Of a stretch of DNA of 64,000 nucleotides, positions 12,071-24,280 are shown one piece after another. Under the pieces are notes generated by a model that had not been told where the DNA came from, made no database searches, and saw only the letters and a program-made list of their open reading frames with translations. The stretch is from contig NC_062224.1 in NCBI RefSeq assembly GCF_902686445.1, positions 52,203,156-52,267,155 of the forward strand. The letters are read 5' to 3'. The stretch comes from Sciurus carolinensis (taxonomy: Eukaryota; Chordata; Mammalia; Rodentia; Sciuridae). How positions within the stretch are numbered: the first letter of the stretch is position 1; the number at the start of each line of letters is the position of its first letter. A program made the translations under genes and the position numbers.

Positions 12071-12790
12071 CCTTAACCAAGGGCACTGCTATGGCTGTTC
12101 TTGTTGCAGCTTGTCAGAAGTTGTCTCCTTATGACTGTGTTCAAACCTCTCATACATTACACCATCAGAATGCTCCAGCTTATTCAAGGAATTTCATATT
12201 ACCCAAGAACAGTCTCACCAAATTTTTCATCAATGTCCTCACTGTGTAATACACACTCCAGTTTTACCTACTGTGGTTAATCATGTGGTTTGTGGCTTAA
12301 TCAGTTGTGGCAGATGGATGTAAATCACATCCCTAAATTTGGCAGAGTGTTATGTTCGTGTTGTTATTGACACTTCTCATTTCATTTTTGCCACTGCTGG
12401 AACAGGAGGAAATATGCATGGAGTCATTTCTCAGCATTTAGCTGCTTTTGCAGAGCTGGACCACCCTCTACAATTAAAACTGATGATGGTCCAGCTATAC
12501 TGGTTCTTTTCAATGGTTTTGTGATCAATATCATTTGATCACTGAAGACATTTCTTATAATCCTCAAGGCCAAGCCATTGTAGAACGGGCTCACTTGTCT
12601 CTTAAGTTACAATTACAAAAACAGAAAGGGGGAAGTAGAAACCCACAAAATCATTTGAATCATGCTCTTTTTGTTTTGTATTTTTTTATATTGTGATGCT
12701 GAAGGTCACACTGCTGCTGACTGACACATGTCTTCCACTATAGCAAACAGCTCAGGCCAAGTCTGGTGGAGAGACTTACAAACAGGACAA
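12071..12790 (+). pseudogene. pol: ERV-A integrase (broken)
   Basis: Remnants of the three integrase parts in order: an HHCC zinc-binding region ending in a CPHC-like pair near 12230, a core with WQMDV (first Asp, about 12310), TDDGPA (second Asp, about 12480) and an IVERAH block (catalytic Glu, about 12590), and a short C-terminal stretch. Integrase would join viral DNA to the host genome. The blocks fall in different frames, so the gene is dead. Confidence 0.85.
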
Positions 12791-12859
12791 TGGAATGGAC
12801 CCATTACAGAAATAATGTGGGTTAGAGACCATGGTTGAGTCCTTCCAGAAGGTGCACCA

Positions 12860-14640
12860 CATCCTAGCTGGGTACCTGAGCGTGCTGTTCATCACCACCA
12901 TGGAGGATCTGGAACCACAGTTCAGAAGACTGAAGGTTGAGTGGAGGTGCTGATCCTGATCACTACTGGGAAGAAGCAGCTGAGAAAGAAGAGGAAGAAT
13001 GCAGAGAAAATTCCACATCCCCAGAATGCCAAACCGCCAATGTGGGGACAACTGAAGAATCTGACACATCACATGGAGCAGATAATCAAACAGCAGGGAG
13101 GCACTAAGTCCCTAGCCACCAAGTTTGTGGCTATGATGACTTTTCTAAGCTGTCAAGTAGGTTTATGGGGAAACTTACTGGACTTAATTCCCAGATCCAC
13201 ATTTAGTACACCAGCTGTGTGGACTGGAGAATCCATTCCAGTATTTACTAATGATACTCAAATGATGGAAGATTTTCAGATAAAGCTATTACAACTTTTC
13301 ATTCAACTGGACTTAATTATACATGATATAGGGAAGTTTATCTGTATGTTGGTCCCCTATACACAGGTTGGCTGTTTAAAGGTAAACACAGAGGAAAAGA
13401 GCATTATGGGGGAACCAGGGGTGTCAATTTCACTGGCCCCTGGGACTTAAAATGGTATGTCCAGACAGTTACAAAAATGGGACTCTCCAATGACAAAACC
13501 GTGTTTCCTATGGAGCATCCACCAGTAGCTTATTGCCCTAGTCATACGACAGAATTGAGTACATTCCCTAAGTGCATGGAATGTGCTAACATTTTGCCCC
13601 GTGACATAAGGTCCCTGGAAGAAGTGGATATATTTTGGATTTTTCTCACAGAATTGATGAGACAACCATGTCAGGGATCTATGACTCCTGGAGGATTTGT
13701 TAGTAATGTGCTGACTTTCAGTGGTGGCGGCATGCAAAAAGACCCATGGCATTTGATAGCTGCCTTAGATTTCATTAATTATACCAGCATCTCCCTAAAT
13801 AACCTCCCTTTACTGCTTAGGAGCTGTAAAGTGGCTTCATGCTATTTCCTGCAAGCCTGTGTTCAATCTCCTTGTGTTTTAATTTCTAGAAATAGAAAAG
13901 TGAAAAGAACTGGAGAAAATATCAAGTGACTTGCTGTGGATGTAATCTAATTGCATTACTAGGTATAATAGAGGATAAGGAGTGCCTGTGTTATCTCAAC
14001 CCTCCTTTGTTTTAATCCCAGCTAACATTTCAGATTCCTGGTATTTTGATGCTGGAGTTCGAGTGTGACATGCCCAGCTAAATAGATCCCAGTGTGCTAT
14101 TACTGATCGTATTGCACTTGAAGTAGTCATTTTGATATCTGTTTCTGTCTCTGCCATGACATTGTGATATCCTTATCCAAAAGCATTCAAAAATGCTCAT
14201 TTTCTTAATAATTTAGCTCAAAATACTTCCAAAGCCCTACAAAATCAGGAAAATGTTGGTGAAAAGCTCGAGATTAAATTAAATGCTTTGTAAGCTACAG
14301 TCATTAGTATATGAACTTGCCACACTTAAGTTTAGACAAAAGCTTCATTGTCCTACTTTCTATAAATGTGTTGCAGCTGCAAATTACACTTCCCAATGGG
14401 ATTGGTTAAAAATCATTTAATGGACATTGGTCAGAGAAATGATGATAGTTTAGATCTTATGGAGTTACATCATATCACCCAGGATATTCAGGAAGGCAGG
14501 AATGATCTTGTGGATCCTACTGAACAAATACTTAATGATTTAAATGATTCTAATCCTGAAGATATGTTAAAACATTCAATATGTCACATTTTTGGAATCA
14601 TGTGTTTACTACTAATTATTGTGTTATAACAATAGGATGC
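12860..14640 (+). pseudogene. env: ERV-A envelope gene (broken)
   Basis: The open piece 12941-13450 has a basic leader, a WGQLK motif and a hydrophobic segment followed by a surface-subunit region with WTGESIPVFTND. The same order is found in ERV-C Env (WGQVK, then VFTNE). A second open piece, 13477-13929, continues the surface subunit. The piece at 14366-14629 is the transmembrane-subunit ectodomain, ending in a hydrophobic MCLLLIIVL membrane anchor. Env would mediate attachment and fusion. Frameshifts and stops separate the pieces, and no furin site is readable. Confidence 0.85.
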
Positions 14641-14704
14641 TGTGTCTTCTGAGAAGAAATCTGAGAACATCAAATAATAGCACATCACTTGCACTGAAAA
14701 CATT

Positions 14705-14720
14705 AAAAAAAGGGGGGAGA
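14705..14720 (+). promoter_or_regulatory. ERV-A polypurine tract
   Basis: An A7-G6-AGA purine run directly before a TG that begins the LTR. It would prime plus-strand DNA synthesis. Confidence 0.85.
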
Positions 14721-15175
14721 TGACAGGAGAGGTGACTGAATTATGGTTCTTGCACGTCCTGTGACATGAGGTGATGCCTCACCCAGGAGCATTCAGTGCT
14801 AAGGTGCTGTTTAAGATCGCCCCATTGCGATGGTGGCACCCTGTTCAAAAGGAAGTTTTGGAGCTATCAAGTTCTTGACCTTGAAGTTCCAATACCAGCT
14901 TCCTGGTGCTAGAAAATTATGGGCACAAGCCAATAATAATAATAATGATAGTAATAATAATAATACTCGAACATATGACCTTCACTCTGCTTGTTTTGAA
15001 GAAATTTTCTCACAATATATCCTTCAATGACATATCCTATATAATAAATGTACTGAGCTGATTCATGGTCATTACACTCCTCCAGACTAATACCCACTGG
15101 GTCCCAGATTTTTTTGTGTCTGTCTTTTCTAATCCAGCGCCCCTCATTTGGTTTCATGAACCATCATGCAGATTG
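14721..15175 (+). mobile_element. ERV-A 3' LTR
   Basis: Begins TGACAGG after the polypurine tract. It contains an AAT/ATA microsatellite at about 14936-14965 and an AATAAA polyadenylation signal at 15043-15048. With no 5' LTR to compare, the right end is approximate. Confidence 0.75.
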
Positions 15176-15252
15176 CAGCAATATAGCCTTCCACTGCTGC
15201 TCTACCTTGTAAATTTTTCTAAAAGTGGATTTTTATAATTATTTTTTAATTT

Positions 15253-15337
15253 AGTTTTGCATGTGGTGCTGAGGATTGAGCACAGTGCTTCATGCATGCA
15301 AGGCAAATGCTCCACCACCAAGCCACAATCTCAGCCC
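15253..15337 (-). repeat. ID SINE, minus strand
   Basis: The reverse complement has the ID layout: a diverged A-box region ('gagattgtggcttggtgg'), a 'gcatttgccttgcatgca' middle and a diverged B box. Older than the 9808 copy. Confidence 0.75.
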
Positions 15338-15682
15338 AACACTAAATATTTTGAAAGCACTTTGATTTAGCTAAATTTTCCTGGTATAGAGGGTATTTTG
15401 ATTTTTATTTTGGTAAACTGAACTTCAGAATTCTTGCCCTTATCCTGAGGGTGCAGCTCCACATATGGATTTAGCATGCCAGTTCCTGGGTTCAATCCTC
15501 CATTTCCCAAAAAGAAGACAGAAACACAATGGCCAACCTGCTTCTCAGGTCCTGTTACCAAAGGTTTTGCTAACAAAACCTTTGTGATTACCTCTGGCAC
15601 TTTTCTCCTTTCCCCTACTGAAAATTTCAGTCTGTATTTCATCAAGCACTTTGGATTTGTGATATAAAAAGTCAGGTAGCTT

Positions 15683-15800
15683 GTGGCCATGGTGGCACAG
15701 ATCTGTGATCCCAGACACTGGGATGCTGATGCAGGAGGTTGCCAAGTTCCAGGCAGCCTGGGAAAATTACCAAGGCCCTGTCTCAAAAAGGACTGGGATG
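15683..15800 (+). repeat. B1-like SINE
   Basis: Follows the 7SL-derived order: 'ggccatggtggcacagatct', then 'gtgatcccagacactgggat', 'gatgcaggaggttgccaagt' and a 'ccctgtctcaaaaagg' end. Diverged. Confidence 0.75.
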
Positions 15801-17950
15801 TTCTGAAGTGGTGAAGGGCCCCATTGGTCAGTCCTGAAAAAAGCATCTGAATATTAAAAGAGAATCAACTGAGGACAGAAAAGGAAGCCCATAATTAAGT
15901 AGATGGGAAGCAAATTTTACATAAACAAATACAAGCTTCCCAGAGATCTTGTAAATTCCAGTGAACAACATATATACATGGGTGTACTCTAATAGATACT
16001 GGTTTTAATCATGGAAATTATAGTCATGAGCTTGCTGTATTATAGAAAATATTTTTTCAGATACTTTTCTGCTATATATAGAACATGATTTTGTAAATGA
16101 GGACATGGAGAGATGCTGTGTGCACTTCACTTTACTAGGTAGCATACTTTCAAGTATCAATAAAGTGCCCTATCAGGTGAATGATCAGTAGGTGGGAACC
16201 CAGTTTTTATTTGGTTCATCAAGATGGGCTAGGCACTAGCCCCTTCCAAGCTTTTTATCTCCTACGAATCAGGCTGTTCTAAAGGCACTAAAGCCAAGTA
16301 CCTTGGTGAGGGGAGACCCACCCTGTGTGTGTCCTCTGCTGGGCACAGCCTAGAAGTTGCTTGCTTCTCCCACATCCCCCCTGCTAGCATTTCAGGCCCC
16401 TTGCCTCTAGGTCTAGGCCTGTTGCCTTTCTCCCATCTCTGTTGTTCATGCCACTCTTGCCAGGAGTGTGCAAATGCTGACCTTTGACCACATTACCCCA
16501 CCTTACAGCTTTCCGGATATTGTGAGCAATATCCAGATACCAGCTGGTGTATCTGCTGGAGTTGGACCTGTAAGACCTCCCCTGCCCAACGCACAGCAAC
16601 TGCAGCCTCAGGCCAGGGGAGGATCCCAAGGGCTCCTGGTTCTCTATCCACACACCAAAAATGTCCTCTTGGCAGAGGCCAGAGCCTCAGAGGCACCTTC
16701 TCTCCTGCTTCCCTAAGTCCACCTCTGCAAGGCAATGATAAAGGTGAAAGAAGAAGAATGAAAAACATGAGTGTTTGAAAAAAATGCAATATTTTGATTA
16801 AAAATAATTTGCCTGTGTTTGCACACTGGATTTGTCACCATTCTTGCTCTGTATCTGAGTTTCTGGTTCCTCATTCTTAGTACATTAATTCAACAAGCAT
16901 GTGCAAAGGCAGTGTGACAGGTGCTGGAGTGACTACGGGGAGGTTAGGGTCCACTGATCAAGAATCCATATTACAACATAAGAAGTGTCCTAACAGCAAA
17001 TTTCACAAAGTCATAGACATTATGGAAATATCTGAAAAGAGCAGAACTGGAACACTCAGATGAAACCTGGAAACCATTTCCCCATCAATATTGCAGCCTT
17101 TTTTGGTGGAGGTGATGTGTATGTGGATACCGCAAGGGTAAGGAGACAGTAGTCAGAAGAACAAAGAAGCACATGCAAACAGCCAGAGGCAAGGAGAACT
17201 CTTAAGGAATTGTAAGTGGTGAAGGTGGGGAGAAACCAGAGCAAGGGGCTGAGGAGGGTAAGTGGTAAGAGGAGAAGATGAATTAATTCATGAGAATCCA
17301 AACAGGTAAAACATTTTTTATTCTAGGAGAAGTTATTTGGAGTATTCCTGAGGATAAAAGGTAGTCCCTTGGCATAGTAAATGACAACATGTTAAACTGG
17401 CACAAGTCAGGAGACAAATGACGAAGTGCATTGGCTTGACTCTACTACAAAATGCAGGAGTGTGCATTTTGGTGCCACAGAACAGAATTGGAGGACACCT
17501 TTGTTTTCTAACACCACACGCAGGTGGACGACATGCAGCAACAGCAGAAGGAATGAGACCATGGAGCCATGTTAGAGAGCATAAATAAGGATGTTTATTT
17601 CACTAAGAATGTTTATATTGTCCTATTTCTCATTTGATGAAATGAGCAAAACATATTTAACAAAATGTATTTAACATAAAACATATTAACCAAAAAGGGG
17701 ACATTTCCTATTTATAGATTATTTCAGAAAATGATACATTAATACATTAAATTTGCTCCACTGTGTTTACAAACTACCTTGGTTTCAGTTCTCTGACTAG
17801 ACCTCATTGCAACACCTGTCACAGTGTAAGGAATAAAAATATTATTAGTAATGCTAAATTTAAAAGGGAGATCTAACTCTGGGAGTATCATTTTAAAGTG
17901 TGGCCTTAAAAGAAGAGTTTCAGAGCCTAGAACTGGTTATAGTTAGTAAC
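15801..17950. other. Unassigned stretch with a GC-richer segment
   Basis: No gene identified. 16300-16740 is clearly richer in G and C than its AT-rich surroundings. It holds three overlapping open frames on both strands (16384-16653, 16468-16716, 16493-16789), none with a recognisable domain. The remainder shows nothing. Confidence 0.45.
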
Positions 17951-18183
17951 AGAATAGACATGTAATATGGAAAGCTACTAAGATAATTTTGATTCAATGG
18001 ATAATTCTAATTGATCTATTAAATGCTAACAAAATCTACACTGAGCTATACACACTATTTAGATAATAGAATAGACACGTAATATGAAGAGCTACTAAGA
18101 TAATTTTGATTCAATGGGCAATTCTAATTGATCTATTAAGTGCTAACTATGAAATCTACACTGACCTATACACACCCTCAACC
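17951..18183. repeat. 117-bp tandem duplication
   Basis: The block from 17951 (AGAATAGACATGTAATATGG) recurs at 18068 with a few substitutions and a small insertion, giving two head-to-tail copies offset by 117 bp. It contains no gene. Confidence 0.9.
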
Positions 18184-19513
18184 CTGGAGTAAGCAGGGAG
18201 TGGGGACAAGCTAAGGGAGGGGCTGCTCTGCCAAGGGACACCCAAGAGCCTATCTGCAGGTCCTGGGCACTGAAGGCTGTAGTTTCCTCCTGCTTGGTGG
18301 CAGCGTAGAGTGGTTTGTCTCATCAGGGCAATTTAAAAACATGAAGAGAGTATTTGAAAGTCCCTTTCATCCAATTTTTGCTATCCCATTGAATCAAACT
18401 ATTTCTTTAACAGAAATTCAGAAGTTTTCCCTCTGGAATGGTTTAATACAGTTTCTAGAACAGATTAGGCAGGAAAAATGAGAAAAATGTCTCCCAACAT
18501 TCATCACTGTCCTATTCTGTTAAATAAAGATCTCACCAAAGCATGAGTAGTGAAAAACACACAAGCGTAAGGGATACTCAACGTTGTTAAAAGGAATAAA
18601 CATTTTTAGCAAACTGCTGAACTTCATTCTCATGCTATCAAAACACTGAAAGCACTGTTTTATTTGTTAATTTAGAAAGGTATCAAAGTCATAGTGCCTC
18701 TTTTTTTCACATAAGCAAGCACATATTTCAGGTTTAACATGAAATACAAATAAAATTTGTATAAACACAAATCCATATTGAGCTATAACACAGATAACAA
18801 AGTAAAAACGAAGAAAACTAACTGGCTACTATACACAGTTGGACACTGCTGTGTCTTATACACTAGAAAGTCTTTTATAAAATAATCATCTTATATAATC
18901 AGAAGACCAATCTTCAATATCATCCTGCAAGATGGGTTTCTTTACTGTCTCCTAAAAGCAAAAACAAAAGGGCAATTAAATTTGTGCCACTGTGACAAGT
19001 TTTCAAATGTCCACTTTCATGAATTGTTTCAAGTCCTAATTTTATTCTTTTCTTCAAGTAATTAAGCATCACACGCATACTTATCAGCAAAATGCAGCTT
19101 CTATAATTGATAAACTCACCCTGGAGTTCCCAAATGATATTAAATTTATATATACTCAGAATAGAATATGTGAGCACAATCTTCCCATTTTGAAAGGTTG
19201 ATCTTACTAAGGCCCACTAGAAGGATCTCTAGAGGAAGCCAAATAAAATGCTACCACAAATGTGAATTTCCAATAGGCTCATTATATAACAAGAAAACAG
19301 ATGGTTTTGTGCATATGATCTTAAACTTATATCCCAGATTTAAAAGTTCTTGTTTTGTAGATTTAAATATTACCTATAAAAAGAAAAAACAAGCATTAAA
19401 TCTTAAAGAATAAACACTTAAAATGAGACTCCACATTTGAAATACAGCACTACTCAGAATGTCAGAATGATTAAGCTGTAAGAAAGCATTTTGCTCAGCA
19501 TCTCTTTTCATCC
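18184..19513. other. Unassigned non-coding stretch
   Basis: AT-rich sequence. The short open frames at 18920-19177 and 19198-19413 lack any recognisable feature. Confidence 0.5.
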
Positions 19514-19526
19514 AAGAGCCAATGGA

Positions 19527-21050
19527 GTTGAATTTTGTGCAGGGTGAGAGATAGGGGTTTAGTTTCATTCTGCTGCATATAGTTTTCTAGTTTTCCCAGC
19601 ACCATTTGTTGAAGAGGTTATCTTTTCTCCTTTGCATGTTTTTGGCAACTTTGTCTAGTATGAGAAACATTTATTTGGGTTTGTATCCATGTACTCTGTT
19701 CTGTACCATTGATCTGTCTGTCTATTTTGGTACCAATACCATGCCATTTTGTTTTACTATTGCTTTGTAGTATAGTTGAAGTTCTGGTGTTGCGATACCT
19801 CCTGCTTCACATTTCCTGCTAAGGATTGCTTTAGCTATTCTGGGTTTCTTATTCTTCCAGACGAATTTCATGATTGGTCTATTTCTGTGAACTTGGAATC
19901 TGACAAGAGACCCTGCATCTTATAGAAGAAAAAGTAGGTCCAAATCTTCAACATGTCTGCTGAGGATCAGACTTCCTTAACAGGACTCCAACAGCACAAG
20001 AAATAAAAGAATCAATAACTGGGATAGATTCAAACTAAAAAACTTTCTCTCAGCAAAGGAAACTATCAGCAATGTGAAGAGAGAGCCTACAGAGTGGGAG
20101 AAAATCTTTGTCATTCATACTTCAGATAGAGTGCTAATTTCCAGAATCTAAAAAGAACTCAAAAAACTCTACACCAAGAATACAAATAACCCAATCAACA
20201 AATGGGCTAAGGAAATGAACAGACACTTCACAGATGATCTACAATCAACCAACAGATATATAAAAAAATGTTCAACATCTCTAGTAATAAGAGAAATGCA
20301 AATCAAACCTACCCTAAGATTCCATCTCACCCCTATTAGTATGGCGATTATCAAGAATACAAGCAACAACAGGTGTTGGCGAGGATGTGGAGAAAAAGGT
20401 ACACTCATACATTGCTGGTGGGGTTGCAAATTAGTGTAGCCACTCTGGAAAGCAGTGTGGAGATTCCTTAGAAAACTTGGAATGGAACCACCATTTCACC
20501 CAGCTATCCCATTCCTTGGCCTATACCCAAAGGACATAAAATCAGCATACTACAGAGATGCAGTCACATCAATGTTCGTAGCTGCTCAATTCACAATAGC
20601 CAGATTGTGGAGCCAACTTAGATACCTCTCAATTGATGAATGGATAAAGAAACTGTGGTATATTTATACAATGGAATATTACTCTGTCATAAAGAATAAT
20701 AAAATTATGGCATTTGCAGGCAAATGGATGAAATTGAAGAATATGCTAAGTGAGATAAGCCAATCTCAAAAAAACCAAAGAATGAATGATCCTGCTGATA
20801 AGTGGATGATGACACATAATGGGGGAGAGGGGGAAGAAGAGAGGAAGGAGGAACTGTATAGAGGGAAAAGGGGGTGGGAGGGGATGGAGGGGTGGAGGGG
20901 TAGAAAAAATAACAATAAATCAAACAACATTTCCCTATGTAAGTGTATGATTACACAAATGGTATGCCTCTACTTCAAGTACAACCAGAGAAACAAGTTG
21001 TACCCCACATTTGTTTACAATAAAAAAAAGTGTGAATAAAAAAAATATAA
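19527..21050 (+). mobile_element. L1 insertion with 5' inversion
   Basis: The left part (19527 to about 19897) is L1 ORF2 in reverse complement; from about 19898 to 21050 L1 runs on the plus strand to its A-rich end. The 13-bp duplication AAGAGCCAATGGA flanks the whole unit (19514-19526 and 21051-21063), so this is one insertion that inverted during twin-primed reverse transcription. The plus part carries the ORF2 C-terminal region (open 20455-21039 after a TAG near 20437), with the CWRGCGEKG cysteine motif near 20380. Confidence 0.95.
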
Positions 21051-21063
21051 AAGAGCCAATGGA

Positions 21064-23097
21064 TATTCAGGGAGATGATAACTTGAGAGGTCACAAAGAC
21101 AAATGGTTCTAGACTGTTAGTGAGCCTGGAGTTCCAGGGTGTCACTAACATACTCAGTGAAGAAAAAGGATTTTTAAACATAGTTGCAAGAAAATGTATA
21201 TGCAAAACTTTGTCTTGAGGATCAAAATGTTCAGTCATGACATATACAAGGGTAACTCTCCAATGTAAGATGCTTTAATATTATGAATAAAATAAAGGAA
21301 TACAAATAAATACCATGAACTCTAGTAGCAGTGATCATTTATTCCCTATTTATCAAGCACAGATACTTTAAGGTATCTGTTGAAGGATGAACCCCTATTG
21401 TTGAACCATACAAGATTAAAATGAGAAAGCTCTCTTTTTAAACAACTTCTTTATGTATTCAAGGTAAGACTTAGTTTCCAAAAGGAATCCACAAAGGAAT
21501 TATCCATGTGGTGAAATCAATGATAGCAAAATTCAAAGCACAAAACAAATTTCTCTTTACCATCTACCATACTTCTAGTCATGTTTTCAGATACACACAG
21601 ACAAGGCCCTCATTTCAAGCATAATTTAAATCCAGGCAGAAATGGTAGCAGAAAATTCATTTCCCTGGCCTCAAGCTTCCATGTAAGGACTTGGACTCTC
21701 CACCTTCTTCATGAGAGGAGAGATTTACCTAGTGGCGGATGAATCACACTGAATGCCCTGGCTTGCCTCTCCATCTCTCTTTGAAAGATGTATCTGCTTA
21801 TGGTAATGTGTGGCTCTGCTCCCATGTCTGAAGGGAGCAACCTGTTTCTGGGACACCAGTCAAGTAGTGGCTTTTTCCACTGGAAATTGAGTAAGTGTCC
21901 AATCTGAGATGGAGCATCTGGAAGCCCACTGTGGCTTCATGGCTAAGCCTGTCTTCCTCTTAAGTATTAGGTTTGAGCAGTGCAGCTAGGAGGCTGGTCT
22001 CTATCCATCTGCCTTTTGGCTTCTGATGGGGGGTGGGAGGGAATAAAGTGTCCTTTCCTGCCTACCACACCACACCACAACCCAGCAAATGGATGGTTGA
22101 TTGTAGAGACTTACAGAAAGGTTTTCTTCTCACTTGACTTTATGATGTTTCTTCTTCAAAATACTGCTCACTTGAAAGAGAGGTAGAGCTGAAAGGGAGA
22201 TGTTAAAAACAGAAATATAGTGAAATCAACAAGAGTAAGGCATAACAAATACAAATATGATCTCACTCACTTCAAGAGGGTACACTGAACGTCCACTGGA
22301 TCTTACTCTAAATGATGTGTTGGAAAAGCATTCCTTCAAAAAAATTTCCATATATTTTCCATATATTTTGTAACTCTTCATGGTATAAAGAAAAATTTGA
22401 TATCGTTGCCTCTTTTTCTGGAGCACTCAATTGTTATAAGAAAATAAATATACACTCAGGTATAATCAAATTAAGGAAGTTTGTCATGTGTGAATTTCAA
22501 TGTTAAACTGCAAATGGCTTATGCATGAAAGAACTCTACACCAGTTAGTATATAATTATAAAATATATGTATTTTATCCCACAGGCCCAAGGAACAGTTT
22601 GTGGAACAAGAACCCAAAGAATGATGTGTATATTTAAACAACTTGTGACAATACTCAATGAAAATGAAAAGAATTGGAGGAAGTTGAGAATTACCTCTAA
22701 CTTATACAAGACAGAAGGAAGACAGAGCATTTCACTTGGAGAATAGAAAGCTTTTCAGATCAATCTTTGATGTCTGAGTAATAAGCATTATGCTAGGATA
22801 ATGTGGTAAGAATTACAATTCAGATAAGACAGGCACTGCCTTGGAGATGCAAACCAGTCTGCTCAGTTGAGGAAAAGTACCAATCAATAGTGTGTTGTAT
22901 ACAATGTTTCATCATGAAAATTGGTAGTTTGTGGCATCTGGCTTTGACTGTGTTGCACCTACTTTGTCACGTTTAGGGTAGAAAATACGAACCAAAAATA
23001 ATATTTGAGAATAAGGAAAAAATTACTGAAATGAAACACCAAAATTTTTGTGAGTGTGTGTAATGCCATTCCAAAAATGATGACTATCAAATGTACT
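21064..23097. other. Unassigned stretch (probable intergenic or 3' flank)
   Basis: No gene or clear repeat. A G-rich GGGGGGTGGGAGGG run lies at about 22027-22040. No further ANKRD26-like exon could be recognised here. Confidence 0.45.
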
Positions 23098-23185
23098 CAT
23101 GGGCCTGGGTTGTGTCTCAGCACTTGAGAGCCTCACTACCCAGCTGGAGGACCTGTGCTCCCTCCCCAGCACAAAGAACAGGAGT
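23098..23185 (+). repeat. ID-like SINE
   Basis: Shows 'gggcctgggttgtgtctcag' followed by a diverged tRNA-like middle and 'gctccctccccagcacaaag', the usual ID end. Diverged. Confidence 0.65.
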
Positions 23186-24154
23186 TAAACATTGACTTCA
23201 TCTGTACTGCTTTTTTTCTTCTAAACTGTTAGGCACAAAGCACTGGAACATAAAATTACTTAAGCCATCAAATGTTCTCTTTCATGAAATTGGAGTACTT
23301 TTTTAAAGATTTGAGTTATCACAGTATGACATGTATATCGGTGTCAGCCTGTGCATACAACACCCCGGGTTCAGTTCTCAACTTTACGTAACCATTTTCA
23401 AAACAGTGTATTATCAGAAAACAATTCTATGTACAATAAAACTATGAGAGATATATCTTCCTGCTAATTTTTATTTTTACTATTATCATAAAAATCAATA
23501 AGGCACCAAAAATCTCTAAAATACCTCCCCATCAATAAAACAGAGCATCCCTGAATTATTCAATAATGTACATCCTTATAGTACCAATGAACAAAACCTA
23601 TATGTGGTAACCTAGTAATACAAAAAAGTTGCTAAATGACAGGAGTAAATTTCAGGTAATGCTAAGAGATGAAATAAATACTTCATGCTATGAACATGGA
23701 GAAGAACTGCTTTAAAAAACAGTGGGGTTGAAATCACAGACTAGAACAATAATCATTATACTCATTTTCCTTAACATTACAACACAATGATTTTAAGATA
23801 GCACTTCATAAGGGAAGTAGTCCAGAACGATTAACCTTGCAAAAAAAGGAGATGGTAAACAAATTCTCTACTCATACTATTGGGAATATTCTGCTTTCTG
23901 GAATCATAGCTATAAATCTTTACAAGTCTCTGGTTTTGTAACATCTCACCCTAAAACCCACCCTTCTCTATCTTTTTACACAGTATATGGGCACACCTGA
24001 CAAATTTCTGTTTTCTTTCTTCTTTCACATGGATTATTGTGACCTTCACTTCACAAGCACAAGTCAATGGAATGACTCTGTAATTTATGAAATGAAACAA
24101 AAAGAATTCTATCACACACCTGAGACCTGAAGGAAAATAGAGAATGCCACTCAC
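23186..24154. other. Unassigned non-coding stretch
   Basis: AT-rich. A CCCCGGGTTCAGTTCTC block at 23362-23378 may be a worn tRNA-derived SINE. The open frame at 23951-24175 overlaps the exon end but is otherwise intronic or flanking. Confidence 0.4.
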
Positions 24155-24280
24155 CTGACAGCCACAGTTCTGCATGCTGTTATTTCAACATGGGTGGTGT
24201 GCATTAGGATCATTGATGTTTCCTGAACATTACAACATCTTGCAAGTTCGTTACTAACTTCCGTTAGCCTTTCCTTCATC
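24155..24280 (-). CDS. ANKRD26/CCDC144-like exon (C-terminal)
   Basis: A 126-bp minus-strand exon. The acceptor TTTGCAG ends at 24281 and the donor GTGAGT begins at 24154. Read in the phase left by the previous exon, it begins MKERLTEVSNELA, like the end of the ANKRD26/POTE-family coiled-coil domain (DUF3496 region). It is open for all 42 codons and ends in phase 2, so a further 3' exon is expected but was not found. The last half (CCNVQETSMILMH onward) is less like the family. This could be a functional gene or a recently retired family member. Confidence 0.75.

Larger units (their letters stand above)
9430..15175 (+). mobile_element. ERV-A: 5'-truncated class II endogenous retrovirus
   Basis: Degraded protease end, pol, env, polypurine tract and a 3' LTR are in order on the plus strand. 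Gag and the 5' LTR are absent, so the left boundary (about 9430-9560) is approximate. Stops and frameshifts are frequent. An ID SINE (9808-9900) and a truncated L1 (10483-11200) inserted later, each with target-site duplications. The RT, integrase and Env resemble those of ERV-C at 57.7-64 kb, so both are beta-retrovirus-like (MMTV/HML-type) families. Family placement is by eye. Confidence 0.9.

Noticed and set aside
22262..22310. Possible short minus-strand exon ending at GTGAGTGAG
   Set aside because: A donor and a TTTAG acceptor frame a block of only about 44 bp, with no ANKRD26-family similarity.
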